Assembly: GCF_027942865.1 (NCBI RefSeq)
Contig: NC_134517.1
Location: 16,312,009-16,376,008 of the forward strand
DNA: 64,000 bases
Reading direction: 5' to 3'
Source: Odontesthes bonariensis
Lineage: Eukaryota > Chordata > Actinopteri > Atheriniformes > Atherinopsidae
This document shows positions 1 through 24,393 of the stretch, piece after piece. Numbering within the stretch: the first letter of the stretch is position 1; every line of letters begins with the position of its first letter. A model generated the notes under the pieces. That model was not told the DNA's origin and made no database searches. It saw only the letters and a list, made by a program, of their open reading frames with translations. Both the position numbers and the translations under genes were made by a program.

Positions 1-163
1 ATCAGACTGGGAGGGGTTGCTTGTTTCATATTTGGACTGGACATTTGTACGAGGAGGAGGGTGCAGAGCAGGAGACCTGATATCTGCACCCGCTCCAAAC
101 AGTTGAAGCCACATGTTAGGGTAGGGGGATTAGGGTTGTGTGAGGAGCACCTACTCTCCTCTT
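1..163 (-). other. tfg: tfg 3' UTR (start of), cut by window edge
   Basis: This is sequence downstream of the tfg stop codon on the minus strand. No AATAAA (TTTATT on the plus strand) is visible before the left edge, so the polyadenylation site should lie outside the window. Confidence 0.7.
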
Positions 164-11180
<11,017 letters not shown>

Positions 11181-11559
11181 TTAGAAACAGACCGACAAAA
11201 ACAACTTGACTGTTATCTCAGTTTTCCTTTCTTCTTTCTAAATGTCCATTTTAATTTGAATCTCTTCTTACATCGGAGGCAAATTTGTGGAGAGCGCAGA
11301 CATATGAGTAGCAAGATATGAACAATAATGACATGATGAAGTTATATATAATGAAGTTATAGTTTAAATCATCATTTCACGTTTCTTTTGTTTCATAGAA
11401 ACTACAGGGCAGAAGTTGCAAACTACAAAAATGATTACTGCAACTACTGTAAGTTATCAAGTCTTCGGAAAGAGGAACATTTCAGATAAACCCGAACGCT
11501 TCATTCAGTTTCACGTGACAAAAACGTTTGGTTACTATGTATCGTTTAAATTTTTTTTT

Positions 11560-12187
11560 GCTGCTGAGAGACTGTTGTTTCTAAAAAGAGGCTCAAGACT
11601 CAACTTTTTAAAATCAGGCTTTTATTTGATTTTATTGATTTCCTTTAATAAGACTTTTTATCATATTTAATTTTTGTTCTATACTATTTTAATTATATGT
11701 TTCAACTACATGTTTTAGTACTACATTTTAATTACACGAGCTGAAAACCATTTTATCTATTTTGTTCATTTTACACCTTTTTATCTTATTTTACTGCTTC
11801 AGTCTTTCCTCGTGGGGGGCCCACACTGGGAGCTGCTTTCTGACGGGGGTGCTGTGCTGCCCCATGGACTGCTCTGGCCCAAGTGACTGGAGGGCTCTGC
11901 ACCTTGGTGTGCAGCCTCTTGTCTGCCCGGGTCGGTGCTGTTTCAGTTGCGGCACTCCCTGTAGCCGTGAGCCCTCTCAGTGTGGTTGGCCCCCCAAGAG
12001 TGGCTTGTTCCTTGCCTTAGGTCTCGGTGCCCGGCCATGTCTCTGTCTAATAGGTGCAGTGGGTCTGAGCTTGTGTGTGCGCGTGTTTGTTTTATCATTG
12101 TTGTTTTTAGCCTCTGTGAGGCGTTTTGTGTTGCTTTCTTTTTAAGTATGAAAGGTGCCATATAAATAAAATTTGATTTGATTTGAT
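11560..12187 (+). mobile_element. 3' end of a decayed non-LTR retrotransposon (LINE-like)
   Basis: It lies in tfg intron 1, in opposite orientation to the gene. The left part resembles the decayed C-terminal coding end of a LINE ORF ('AAGACTCAACTTTTTAAAAT'). The right end has the tail typical of fish LINE 3' ends: a 'GGTGCCATATAAATAAA' segment followed by short ATTTG/GATTT repeats. The tail is followed by unrelated sequence. Family (L2 or Rex type) is not certain and the 5' boundary is estimated. Confidence 0.55.
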
Positions 12188-14225
12188 CAAATAACAGCAT
12201 CCACCAATGCTGGTGAACTGTTGCACCACATGACTGAAGGATGATATTCAAAATAAACTGTACTTAGTATTGAAATGTCTTATTAGTTTTAGTCAGGTAA
12301 AGCTAAATGTGTCTTAATACAGTAAAAACACCACATTATTATCATTCATTTGAACTGACTATAGTCTAAATGAGGACTCCAAAGAGACACTGGATCTGTG
12401 CACTTTAAGTAGGTTAACAGGTCAGGGGGGAGCGACTGCAGTGAGAATCATTTATGATTCAAATATGGTTGTTACATTATCAAGGACAATGCCATTCTGT
12501 TGAAAATATCAGCTCTCGTCTCCACTCAACTGAGAGATCTTGTGGTGATAAATGCAGTTTGAAGTTCAGTATGAGTTAACATCAGTACTTTAGCTGAACT
12601 CCAGAGTCTAAGGGTCAAATACAATCCAGTGAAGTGGCAGACTCTTCCTCCTCCTACCTCCACGTAGACTATGACCAAAAACATCAACGACCGCTACTTT
12701 TGATAAGGGAAAGCCTGCAGCTTCATTTACTGCAAGTCATCATCATCTTGAATAACAATTAGAATGGTTTCCTTTTGACTTTTACAGAAACAGCTGCAAC
12801 GAAACTAATGGATGTCTCGTTTCCGCCGCCGTTTTAATGCTACTTGACTTATATAATATTTTACTGGTTGTATTTAAACACAGAACTGCGACAGGTGTGT
12901 TTTTGTCTGAAGAAGCTAGAAACAGCTTGGAGAAAGCCATTCGTCCCACTTGCAACAAAAAGACGGCAGTCTAAAGCTAAAAATGTAATGTCATTAACAG
13001 AGACATTTCTTTGACATGGCATACAGGACTTGATCAACCTTGTGGGGGTCCCCTGGGGGACACTTCAGGGAAGAGTGTAATCCCAGGTTCACTGAGGGCA
13101 CTCAGTGAACCTGGGATTCACTACTGGTGATGTTTCCTGAAAACTGAAGTCAAAAATGCAAAATCCCTTATTGGTAATGCTCCATAATAACAGAAAAGTA
13201 ACAAAGGGGGTTATATAAGAATTTTGAGATGCGGCCAATGCATTGCCTTTGAATCTTCATTTCAACTGCCCAGTCATCGGACGAAAGGGGTGTTAATGTG
13301 CATTGTAACCAGGCACATTAGCTATTTTGTTTATTATGCAGTGTAAGATCCGTATCAAAACAGCAAATAACATCTTCCGTCTGTGACGCACATTGTCTGT
13401 TTCTGGTCACCAGTTGGATTAACTATGACGTGACCGGCTGATGTTGTAAGCTGAACAATATACTACTGTGAGTTTAATTCCAGAAATGCTACGGCTTCGG
13501 CTATCCTAGCCAGATGAGTAATTAGCTGGATGCTAGGGATTGTGTAGTTGCTAACGTTTAGCATATAGTTTATACTATGGGCACGACGGTAAACAGTATT
13601 CTATCGGCATCGGCTCTCTCAAACAAACCCGTCCTGAACTGGAATCAAACGTTTTGAATGACACCGAGCAAGAACTTAGGGTGTGTTGGTTGTACAAGAG
13701 GTTCATCTGTTTGATAGGCCGTTCCACCGCTGTCATGTGATGGTGACAACGTAAACGACATAAACTGAGTGGAAAACAATAACATTAACATGTCCCACTG
13801 TATAATTTTAGCACAGTAATAAATCGACGGCCTGGTTAAATTTGACTTTATACTAACGGGTCAGCAAGAAGCGGTTTCCTGTGTAGCTACATTTAACGCG
13901 AATAGAGAGCCAAGTAAGATAGTTTATCCTGCATATGAAAATGTGTCAACATATCCCTACTCAAATTAGATGTACTCTAGCGCATCTGCGAATAGTTTCT
14001 TACGTAATCTTCGACAAATAAGTCCCAACACCTGTTTGGAAGAACCAGCGTAGCTAAGCTCTCTGCGTAGAAACTGTAACATTAGCCAGCTAGCACTAAC
14101 TGTATAGCTTGCTAACAGATTGCTAGCAGCAACCTATCAGTCACACAGTGATGGCTAAGACAGAGCTTTGTTATTACATCTGAATTATTTAACAACTGAA
14201 ATCAAAGCTCAATAGAGTATTTTAC
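12188..14225. other. tfg intron 1, remainder: no gene seen
   Basis: Apart from the hairpin at 13079-13118 there is only anonymous intronic sequence with several GCTAGC/GCTAAC-rich patches near 13500-14130. Confidence 0.6.
13079..13118. repeat. perfect 18-bp inverted repeat with 4-nt loop
   Basis: The left arm AATCCCAGGTTCACTGAG (13079-13096), loop GGCA and the exact reverse complement arm (13101-13118) form a perfect hairpin in tfg intron 1. The pairing does not extend beyond the 18 bp. Confidence 0.95.
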
Positions 14226-14330
14226 CTGAACCAGACAACTTGACCACGCAGTATTTCACAGGTCTCCCCAAACCGTGAATTTCAAATCTGTAAGCTAGCC
14301 TAGCTAGACCCGGGGACCAGCATCAGGAAG
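14226..14330 (-). other. tfg: probable tfg untranslated exon 1 and promoter edge
   Basis: A consensus donor on the minus strand (TTCAG|GTAAAA, GT at 14225-14224) lies 3 kb upstream of exon 2, whose acceptor leaves 30 nt of 5' UTR. An untranslated first exon is therefore needed. An ETS-type element (CACTTCCTG on the minus strand, 14332-14324) sits where a housekeeping promoter would be expected. The 5' boundary is a guess, since no transcript data are available. Confidence 0.55.
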
Positions 14331-14399
14331 TGTCCTCCAGACTGTCAACGTCAACCAGTACGTGGCATACTTCACGCGCAGTCGCAGAGTGTCTGGAGC

Positions 14400-15017
14400 A
14401 AAGTGCGCTGGTATTGACTTCGTTAATTATGGAGTTTATCAAGCATTAGGGTTGGGTCAAGGTTACTTTGACAGTCGATATGTATGAACTATGTAAGAAT
14501 TGCAAATGTTTTTTTTAAAAAAGCAATGTTTTTTATTAGTAGTGTAATCTGTTAGATCACACACAAAATCCTTATAGCAAAAAAATGTTATTGCTCCTCA
14601 TAACACATTTTTGTGATTGTGAAATGGTCGTCTTCCCTTTCAAATTTAAATCAAAATTTAAAAAAAAGGGCTTAGTTATCCATAAAAATAATATCTAAAA
14701 AACAAAAATATTGCCAGCCCGAGAGGAGCAACTCACCTTGATATTCAGCAGAACATATTTGGTATTTCTGACTTGTCAGACAATTTATCACTTCAAAAAA
14801 ACACGGTGGCACATACATCTACAGATTTAAATTCTTTCTTCTTAGACTTTCTTTCAAAGATGCAATCGAACGTGCCTCCGTTTGTTTATTCTGCTTACAA
14901 TGCACGTTATAGTCTTTGTAGATGCCAAAAGCTCTTTGTGTTATGAGGATGAATGTGAATATCTAAACTAAAAATAACAGTGCCGACAGAAATTCTGATT
15001 GCCATTTTTCTCTTTTT
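14400..15017. other. tfg-jagn1 intergenic spacer
   Basis: AT-rich spacer between the probable tfg promoter and the jagn1 polyadenylation region. An alternative AATAAA on the minus strand lies at 14532-14537. No ORF of interest. Confidence 0.55.
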
Positions 15018-15019
15018 TT

Positions 15020-15025
15020 TTTATT
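15020..15025 (-). terminator. jagn1: likely jagn1 polyadenylation signal (AATAAA)
   Basis: AATAAA on the minus strand about 410 nt past the stop codon. It is the first canonical hexamer downstream of jagn1. Cleavage site not determined. Confidence 0.5.
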
Positions 15026-15431
15026 GTTGATTTTAAAGATTTACAAAATAATATTGTGAGAGGTAGAGGTAGACCTAGTAATGAGACAGCATAAGCACAT
15101 ATGAGGCAAAGGTAAACCGGCTTTCTTTAACACAAACTAAAAGGTATTTCTAGGCAAAATCGCAGAGCGGGAACAATTCCTGCTATAAATATAGTATTGT
15201 AACGCGCGCTGTTACGATTACTTTAATGTCTCACCCGTACTAATCTTGGTACCATATTTTTGAGATCTGCATTATCCTGGGACTAAATGACCTATTTTTT
15301 TAGATAAAAAAAAAAAAGAAGCCAAACTAAATGATGACTCAGTAGGTTAGCATAAATAAGACTTATCGTACATGTATAAATTAGGATTAAAAAAAAGTTT
15401 TTTTTCCCCACTTGCAGTTATTTTCAATCCA

Positions 15432-15894
15432 TTACTTCTTCTTCTTTTCCTGAGTGGCATTAAACCATGAGTCTAACAGTTTCTTCATGTAATACAACTG
15501 CCAGGCATGCACTTGAACAGCGACCACCATGATGAGGTACATAACAGTCACTGCTGAGAAGCCAAAAATGAAGCGGTAGGCTTTGCCATGGCGGTAGAGC
15601 TGCTGTGCCACAGGAAACATCTCCATACCTCCATAAATAAGAGGTGCCACAGAGAACAGCCCCCCACTGATCATGGATATGACCAGGTAACTGATATTGT
15701 TCTTTGGGAGTGACAGGCTGCTGAGGAGCAGAGGGAGGATGCTGAGCAGGTAGGGATATTCCCATTGGTACGGCATGGACACGGTGTCATGTGGCAGCAG
15801 GTTGAAGTGGCTGACAGTCACTTGCGCAGCCACCAGCAGCCAGAGCAGAAGGTGGACCAAGTTTAGCTTCCGTACCTCTGACTTCAGGGGAGCA
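15432..15894 (-). CDS. jagn1: jagn1 last coding exon with membrane segments and KKKK tail
   Basis: It starts at 15894 after TTTTGCAG and reads [20 protein letters not shown] from the codon split by the intron. The stop TAA is at 15434-15432. Confidence 0.95.
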
Positions 15895-16963
15895 CTGCAA
15901 AACAAGAAGCAGACGCTGGCATTACAGCATCAGAATCAGAAAGCTTTATTGTCACTGCATGTTCCGCACTCCTTTAAAAGAACTGTAAACATACATTTGC
16001 ATGTACAATCCCACCGTCCCTCTATCTCTGCTCACACGCGCCTTCACATCGGCACACCCATTTCAATATTCCTGAGGAATAAAACTATGAGAGTAATCTA
16101 AGCTGCTTATGGTCAAACCATAATACCAAGTGACTTGTGACATAGTGGCCTATAGCAAATATAAAGTGGCTATGGCATTCGGTCAATGGTTACACTGACT
16201 GTTGTGAGGTCACCGGGGTGGATGGGCAGGGTAGAAACAGAATTCAGTTCAGCTCAGTGATGGCTATTGGGTAAAAACTGTTCCTAAATCTGGCAGTGCT
16301 TGTCTTTAGTGTCCTGTGCAGTTTTCCAGAGGGCAGCAGAGTGGTGAGGAGGATTGTGTGGTGTCTTTAACGATGTTAGAAGCCCTGCCGCGGCATCTGG
16401 ACTGGTTGATGTTCTTCAGAGGGGGCAGGGGGAGGCCAGTGATACCCTGTGCAGTTTTTATCACCCTCTGGAGAGGGTGCTCTGTCAGCTGCTGAACAGT
16501 TCCAAAACCAGACAGTTTTGCAGTATATCAAAACGCTTTCTCCAGCAGCTTTTCAGACAGATGGGCCTTCCTTTGTGTTCAGAGGAAGTAAACTCTCTGT
16601 TGAGCCTTTTTTTTTTGCAGCACAGTTCAAAGACCATTTAAGATCCTCGCTGATGTTAACCTCCAGAAATGTAAAACTAGGCACCGTCTCCACCTCCTCT
16701 CAGTCTATTTCCAGTGGCCTGAGCTCCAGCTCCGTGTTGCCTGAAATCAATGACGATTTAATTGTTTATTTTATAATGTTCTTGGAGAGGTTGTTACGGG
16801 CACACCACTAAGACAGTTGAGATGAGCCCCATTTCCTGTCAAAGATAAAGATTACACCAGACAAAGATACTCGCCTCATCTGGTAATGCGGGACCACCCT
16901 CTCTCTGTGTTTGAAGTCACTTCCATTGGTACCGGCAGCTCTGAAGCCAACACGTGACGTCAT
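15432..16963 (-). CDS. jagn1: Protein jagunal homolog 1, 2 coding exons, 183 aa
   Basis: Jagunal is an ER membrane protein of the early secretory pathway, required for neutrophil maturation in mammals. Coding exons 16963-16875 and 15894-15432 sum to 552 nt (183 codons plus stop), exactly the human length. The N-terminus [17 protein letters not shown] and the HRERV..HYQMS segment are conserved. Four hydrophobic stretches follow (residues about 40-60, 75-90, 98-118 and 135-160), with the family signature [15 protein letters not shown] and HGKAYRF.FGFSAV. The tail ends TQEKKKK, a dilysine-type ER retrieval signal. The only in-frame exon join uses a GC donor (AG|GCGAGT), making this a GC-AG intron. 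Fish often carry two jagn1 copies; which paralogue this is cannot be told here. Confidence 0.96.
15930..16808. repeat. old teleost dispersed repeat in jagn1 intron
   Basis: It begins with 'CAGAATCAGAAAGCTTTATT' and runs through recognisable pieces of a repeat common in fish genomes ('TCTGGCAGTGCTTGTCTT', 'GAGGGCAGCAGAGTGG', 'TGTGCAGTTTTTATCACC', 'TCCAGAAATGTAAAACTAGG', and 'GGTTGTTACGGGCACACCAC' at the end). It is strongly diverged and fills most of the intron. Recognition is from memory of fish repeats; the family name is not assigned. Confidence 0.65.
16875..16963 (-). CDS. jagn1: jagn1 first coding exon
   Basis: The ATG at 16963-16961 opens the conserved N-terminus. The exon ends ATG AG| before GCGAGT at 16874. 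A possible acceptor for an upstream leader exon is TTTGAAG| at 16976, giving 12 nt of leader here. The longer ORF in this frame extends upstream but does not match the family. Confidence 0.93.
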
Positions 16964-17649
16964 GTTGAGAGAATCCTTCAAACAAACAAAACAAATGACC
17001 CGACACAACAAGGGCAGCAACGTTTTCTCATGAATTCATCAACTAATTGTTTAAAGAATGACGGTAAACAGTGACAACACGCATATCATAATTTTCCCTT
17101 AATAATTACGTCTTCAGTGTCTATGCAATTACTCAAAAAAAAAAAAACGTGGGAAATTCAAGATGTTTAATGAGCCATCACATCCAAACAGCTGGAACTG
17201 TGCAATGTTTGAGTTTTTCTTGCATGAGAAAGACCCAAACGATCAGTCATGAAAAAACTAATGACATTCAAGTTTCCTTTATCGGAAAAACTACTAGCTG
17301 AGCCTGCTTTTTGTTTAGGCATCACCACACCACATTCAGACTTATTTAAGCTGCCCATATACCAATATCAAACATGGACATGAGAGGCAAGAGTGACTAA
17401 ACGATAAATCAAGCTAATGAATGACACTGAATATGCCTTCACAAACCAGAATATTTAAATCTAAAATTACCATTTTCTGGGATATGAGCTGGGCTATGAT
17501 TTGAAGCAAGCTAGCGCATTAGCTGCTGCTACTAGCAAAATTCGTATTAGTATTTCCTTTGAACATATGGGTGAATGTATGTTTAGCTAGCGTCTTTTGT
17601 AGCATCAGCAACGACAATAAAGATTGAGACCAACTAGAATGAAGCTTAC

Positions 17650-17760
17650 CGACAATGTCCACCGCTGCGTTTTTTCTTACGGCTGGCCAAGCTTGTCGTT
17701 GGAACAAGGATTAACAGAATAGGTGATAAATATTGCAAAACAGCTTTGCGCGTGCGCACA
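17650..17760 (-). promoter_or_regulatory. jagn1: jagn1 leader exon donor and NRF-1-type promoter element
   Basis: On the minus strand, TGCGCACGCGCA (17758-17747) is a perfect NRF-1 palindrome (consensus YGCGCAYGCGCR). About 100 bp downstream is a good splice donor, GTCG|GTAAGC (GT at 17649-17648). Together they suggest an untranslated first exon ending at 17650, under a TATA-less housekeeping promoter, spliced to the coding exon at about 16975. The transcription start is inferred. Confidence 0.55.
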
Positions 17761-17917
17761 ACACACCCGAACGTCCATCCGGCTGCAGCATCAGCATCTC
17801 TACTCTGCTCATGAAACAGACAGCTCACGGTTTGATCTGGAGCTGGGATATACTGTGTCAATTTCAAACTTTTGTTCTCATTTTGTGACTATGTTTTACT
17901 TTGCAAGAGTGAGACGA

Positions 17918-18448
17918 CGCTGAAGTTGGCTTCCAATTCGCGAATTAAAGGGATGGGCATAAAGGGCCATTTCACTGCTTTTGTCTGATGCTTATCACAT
18001 AGGTTTAGGTCCTGTATGAATACCACAATAGTTAAACTGCTCAAATCTGCATATCATTATTCTAAAGAGGCTGTAGATTCATTAATACATTATTTGGGAT
18101 TTGTGAAAACTTTTTCGGATCAGTGAAAATGTAGAAAAGGGCCATTTCAATCCTTTTTTTCCGCATGCTGATCACCCTCGACTCGGTCCCGTATCAAAAT
18201 CCCAATAGTTAGTCTACTCAAATCTGAACTAGTTAGTCTACCCAAATCCCAATTAAGGTATTAATAAATCTACAGCCTCTTTAGAATAATTTTGTCCAGA
18301 TTTGAGCAGTCTAACTATTGTAATTTTCATACTGGACAAAGTCTAAGGTGATCAGAATGCCAAAAAAAGCAGTGAAATGGCCCTTTACTGCATTTTCACA
18401 AATCAGAAAATTATTTCGGAAGCTGTCAATCGGAAGCCAATTTCAGCG
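17918..18448. mobile_element. foldback (long inverted repeat) element
   Basis: The left arm starts CGCTGAAGTTGGCTTCC; the reverse complement of the right end starts CGCTGAAATTGGCTTCC. The arms match over roughly 170 bp, with shared blocks AAAGGGCCATTTCACTGCTTTT, ACAATAGTTA.ACTGCTCAAA and ATTCTAAAGAGGCTGTAGAT. The centre (about 18090-18260) holds further partial repeats of the arm sequence. No ORF and no clear target duplication. It sits just upstream of the jagn1 promoter. Confidence 0.85.
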
Positions 18449-19290
18449 TAGTACATATGAGCCTGCTGTGGGCACCTGACTTACTAAGAGCTTGCTTCAC
18501 ATCCTTCTGTGATTTATTTGCCAGAATATAAATTAACATAAAATTTTGTTTTTTTGTATTTAGGAATGGGCTTTCTGCAGCAAAAGCCACCTTCTCTTGT
18601 GCGTTAGTAACTCAGTGAAATGTAACTGGAATAAAAAAAAAATGTATTATATTAACAAAATCCATTATTATGTCAGTTAATGCCTTTCTTCAGTTTTGCA
18701 TGTATTGCCAAATACATTTTCAGTTAAATTCACACAAAGCAGTTGGCACACAAGTCTGTAGCTCACCTGGTAAATGGAGCTCTGTGGTCCTGGGTAGTTG
18801 ATCACTTTGCTAACAGACGTTTTACACTGTTATCTGGTGATGGATTTGACTTTTGGCGAAATGTAAATTTGGAGCCCTTAAAAACAAGCCATTAATTCTG
18901 AAGCAGCCTCAGTGATGAAAACTGATTAACAAACTAGATGGTTTTCCATGCAATTCAAATGAGTTATTATCAAATATTGATAACAATGATAATCATTGTG
19001 GGGATGCTTTCAATTTGAACTGCCCAACTTTCCACAAGACGTGACTCTCAACTCAATTACAGCGAATGAAGTGAATGAAAAAAAAAGCAGCAATGTCCTG
19101 AATGTGACCTTTTCTTGCCTTATAATCTTGCCAGTGAAGCTGTTCTGCAGAGTAAAATGTCAGATAACCACTACTTGTGAGAGCCAAAGATTCTAACATT
19201 TCTTGATATTTAGCCCTCTTACACCCACGTGGCGTCGACTGGCTGTTGTTGAAGTTCAAGATAATGCCCAGGACATTTTTCTTTTAAATA
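18449..19290. other. jagn1-col8a1 intergenic: nothing recognised
   Basis: AT-rich sequence between the foldback element and the inferred end of the col8a1 3' UTR. Confidence 0.5.
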
Positions 19291-21127
19291 AACAAATTTT
19301 ATTTAGAAAAAAAACAGACAATGATAACAAACTTGACACATTAATACACAGATTATTTCGATTACGATGACAATATTAGCACCATGATTCTTCTCCTTTA
19401 AAGAAGAACTGTATGTTTTCATCATTGCATGTTGGAGTCCACTGACTGTATTACAGCAAAACTGATTAAATAAAGCATGTCAAGGTCACAGTGGAACTTG
19501 GTGTACTCATCTCACTTCTAAAGAAACAACATAATCCCACTGTTAAAGATTTCCATTTGAATGCACACATAACCCATTGCAGCTAAAACGGATAATGTAC
19601 TCTACTTTGATTCATGTCCTAATTTAATTAATGTCTTACAGAACAATTATAGAACACTGAATGAATCTTAAATCGAAGCAGTAAGTGAAAAAGATTTAAT
19701 TTAACAATTTGTTTTAAACATGTTTTTGAATTAAACTAGCCCCATACTGGGTTATTTGTTCAAAAAATGATGTGTGTTCTGGCAGCAGGATTAACTGAGA
19801 CACAGCTTTTTCTGTGTGGAGTATTGGAACTTGTGCAGTTGTTCACATGCAAATGTATGTTAACATCCAAAGTGAGCGTTTGCATGTATCCACCGTGTTT
19901 TTAATTGCTGTATTGTGAAGATTTTCCGTTTGACTGTGCTGTAATGTTTAATCTAGTGTGTTAAGTGGTTTCAATAGTTCAGAACAAATTTGTATATTGT
20001 TTTGAAATACTGTAGGTTTTTTTTTTGTTGCACGAGATTGTTTACAGCTGTACACCCACAAAACCATCTGCAAACACTAAAACATAAAATTAACAATACA
20101 TTCTCTTTCGATCTCACTAAAAAAGCTGTAGGCAGTCAGTGACATACTTGCACAGCTTGCTGATCCTATTTGACTTTTGAACATTGAAGCTTCAAAGTAC
20201 ACAAAGGTAAGCAAATGAACAGTCAACCACGTGTCACTGGTGCCCTTGATGTATGCAATTCCTTCATGCATCTTGTGATTTGGCCCTTTAGGAAGATAAA
20301 GAACTTTTCATTTTAGCTGATGTAACTCAAAGTCAATTAGGTTGCACCCATAGAGTTCATTCAGTCCGCTGAAAATTAGAATCAGATAAACTTTCCCCAT
20401 GAGTCAGTCATTTGCTGGCTGCACAACAAGAAATGTGTTCACCTTAAAGGAACAAAACAAAACATGTACAAACTGCCGTGGCGCAAACATCATAATGATC
20501 TGCATTGTCTTTCTAAGGAGATAATTCTTTATACAATTGCTTTAATATGTAGAGACACAAAAGCTGTACTCATATAAGAATATGCATGCATAAATAAACA
20601 ATAATTTCCTTCCAAAATAGTCTATGTAATCATGTTTTGCAAATCGTGTTTTTCTTTCACATTTCTGCTGCAAGAGTTAGCTGCCAATTATGAAGTTGTG
20701 CAGGAAATAAATGTGACACTGTTGCAACAGTGTAATAAACTTTGTACAGTTTGTTTTGCCATCTTACATATACTTCACATGCTCTCGTCACGTGTTTGTA
20801 CATAGTAACACATTGCACTCTTAAGGGTTTCTTGCACCTTTGTGTATGAAAATACATCTAAAGCCATTTCTAGGTGTTCTTTGTGTACCGTTTGTGAATT
20901 CTCTTATACTTTTCAAAAGAAAAAAGATCTTAGTTCTCCCATTTATAAAAACGGCTACAAGCTTTTACAATATAAATCTTGTCACCTCATCTCTGTTGAT
21001 GAGATCAACATTTTGTTTACATTAGATGATTGGTCAGTCTAAGATAATGTATGATCATATCTTATATTTTACAAAATAAGTTTTCTCTTCCTTCTCATTT
21101 AGGCCTCTCTCCCAGAAATTTGTGCTA
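19291..21127 (-). other. col8a1: probable col8a1 3' UTR
   Basis: About 1.8 kb of AT-rich, repeat-poor sequence downstream of the col8a1 stop. It ends at AATAAA on the minus strand (19303-19298), the only canonical hexamer noticed between the stop and that point. Long 3' UTRs are usual for this gene in vertebrates. The extent is inferred. Confidence 0.45.
19298..19303 (-). terminator. col8a1: candidate col8a1 polyadenylation signal
   Basis: AATAAA on the minus strand followed by a T-rich stretch. It is assigned by position only. Confidence 0.4.
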
Positions 21128-24384
<3,257 letters not shown>

Positions 24385-24393
24385 GGCCAAAGC

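Noticed and set aside
11762-12145. 127-codon plus-strand ORF rich in Cys and Leu
   Set aside because: It lies across the 3' end of a LINE-like repeat inside a tfg intron and reads through its untranslated tail.
13079-13118. Interpretation of the 18-bp hairpin as a microRNA precursor
   Set aside because: The stem is too short and the loop of 4 nt too small for a Dicer/Drosha substrate.
16354-16811. ORFs of 95 and 120 codons in the jagn1 intron
   Set aside because: They lie in a diverged fish repeat and show no protein family features.
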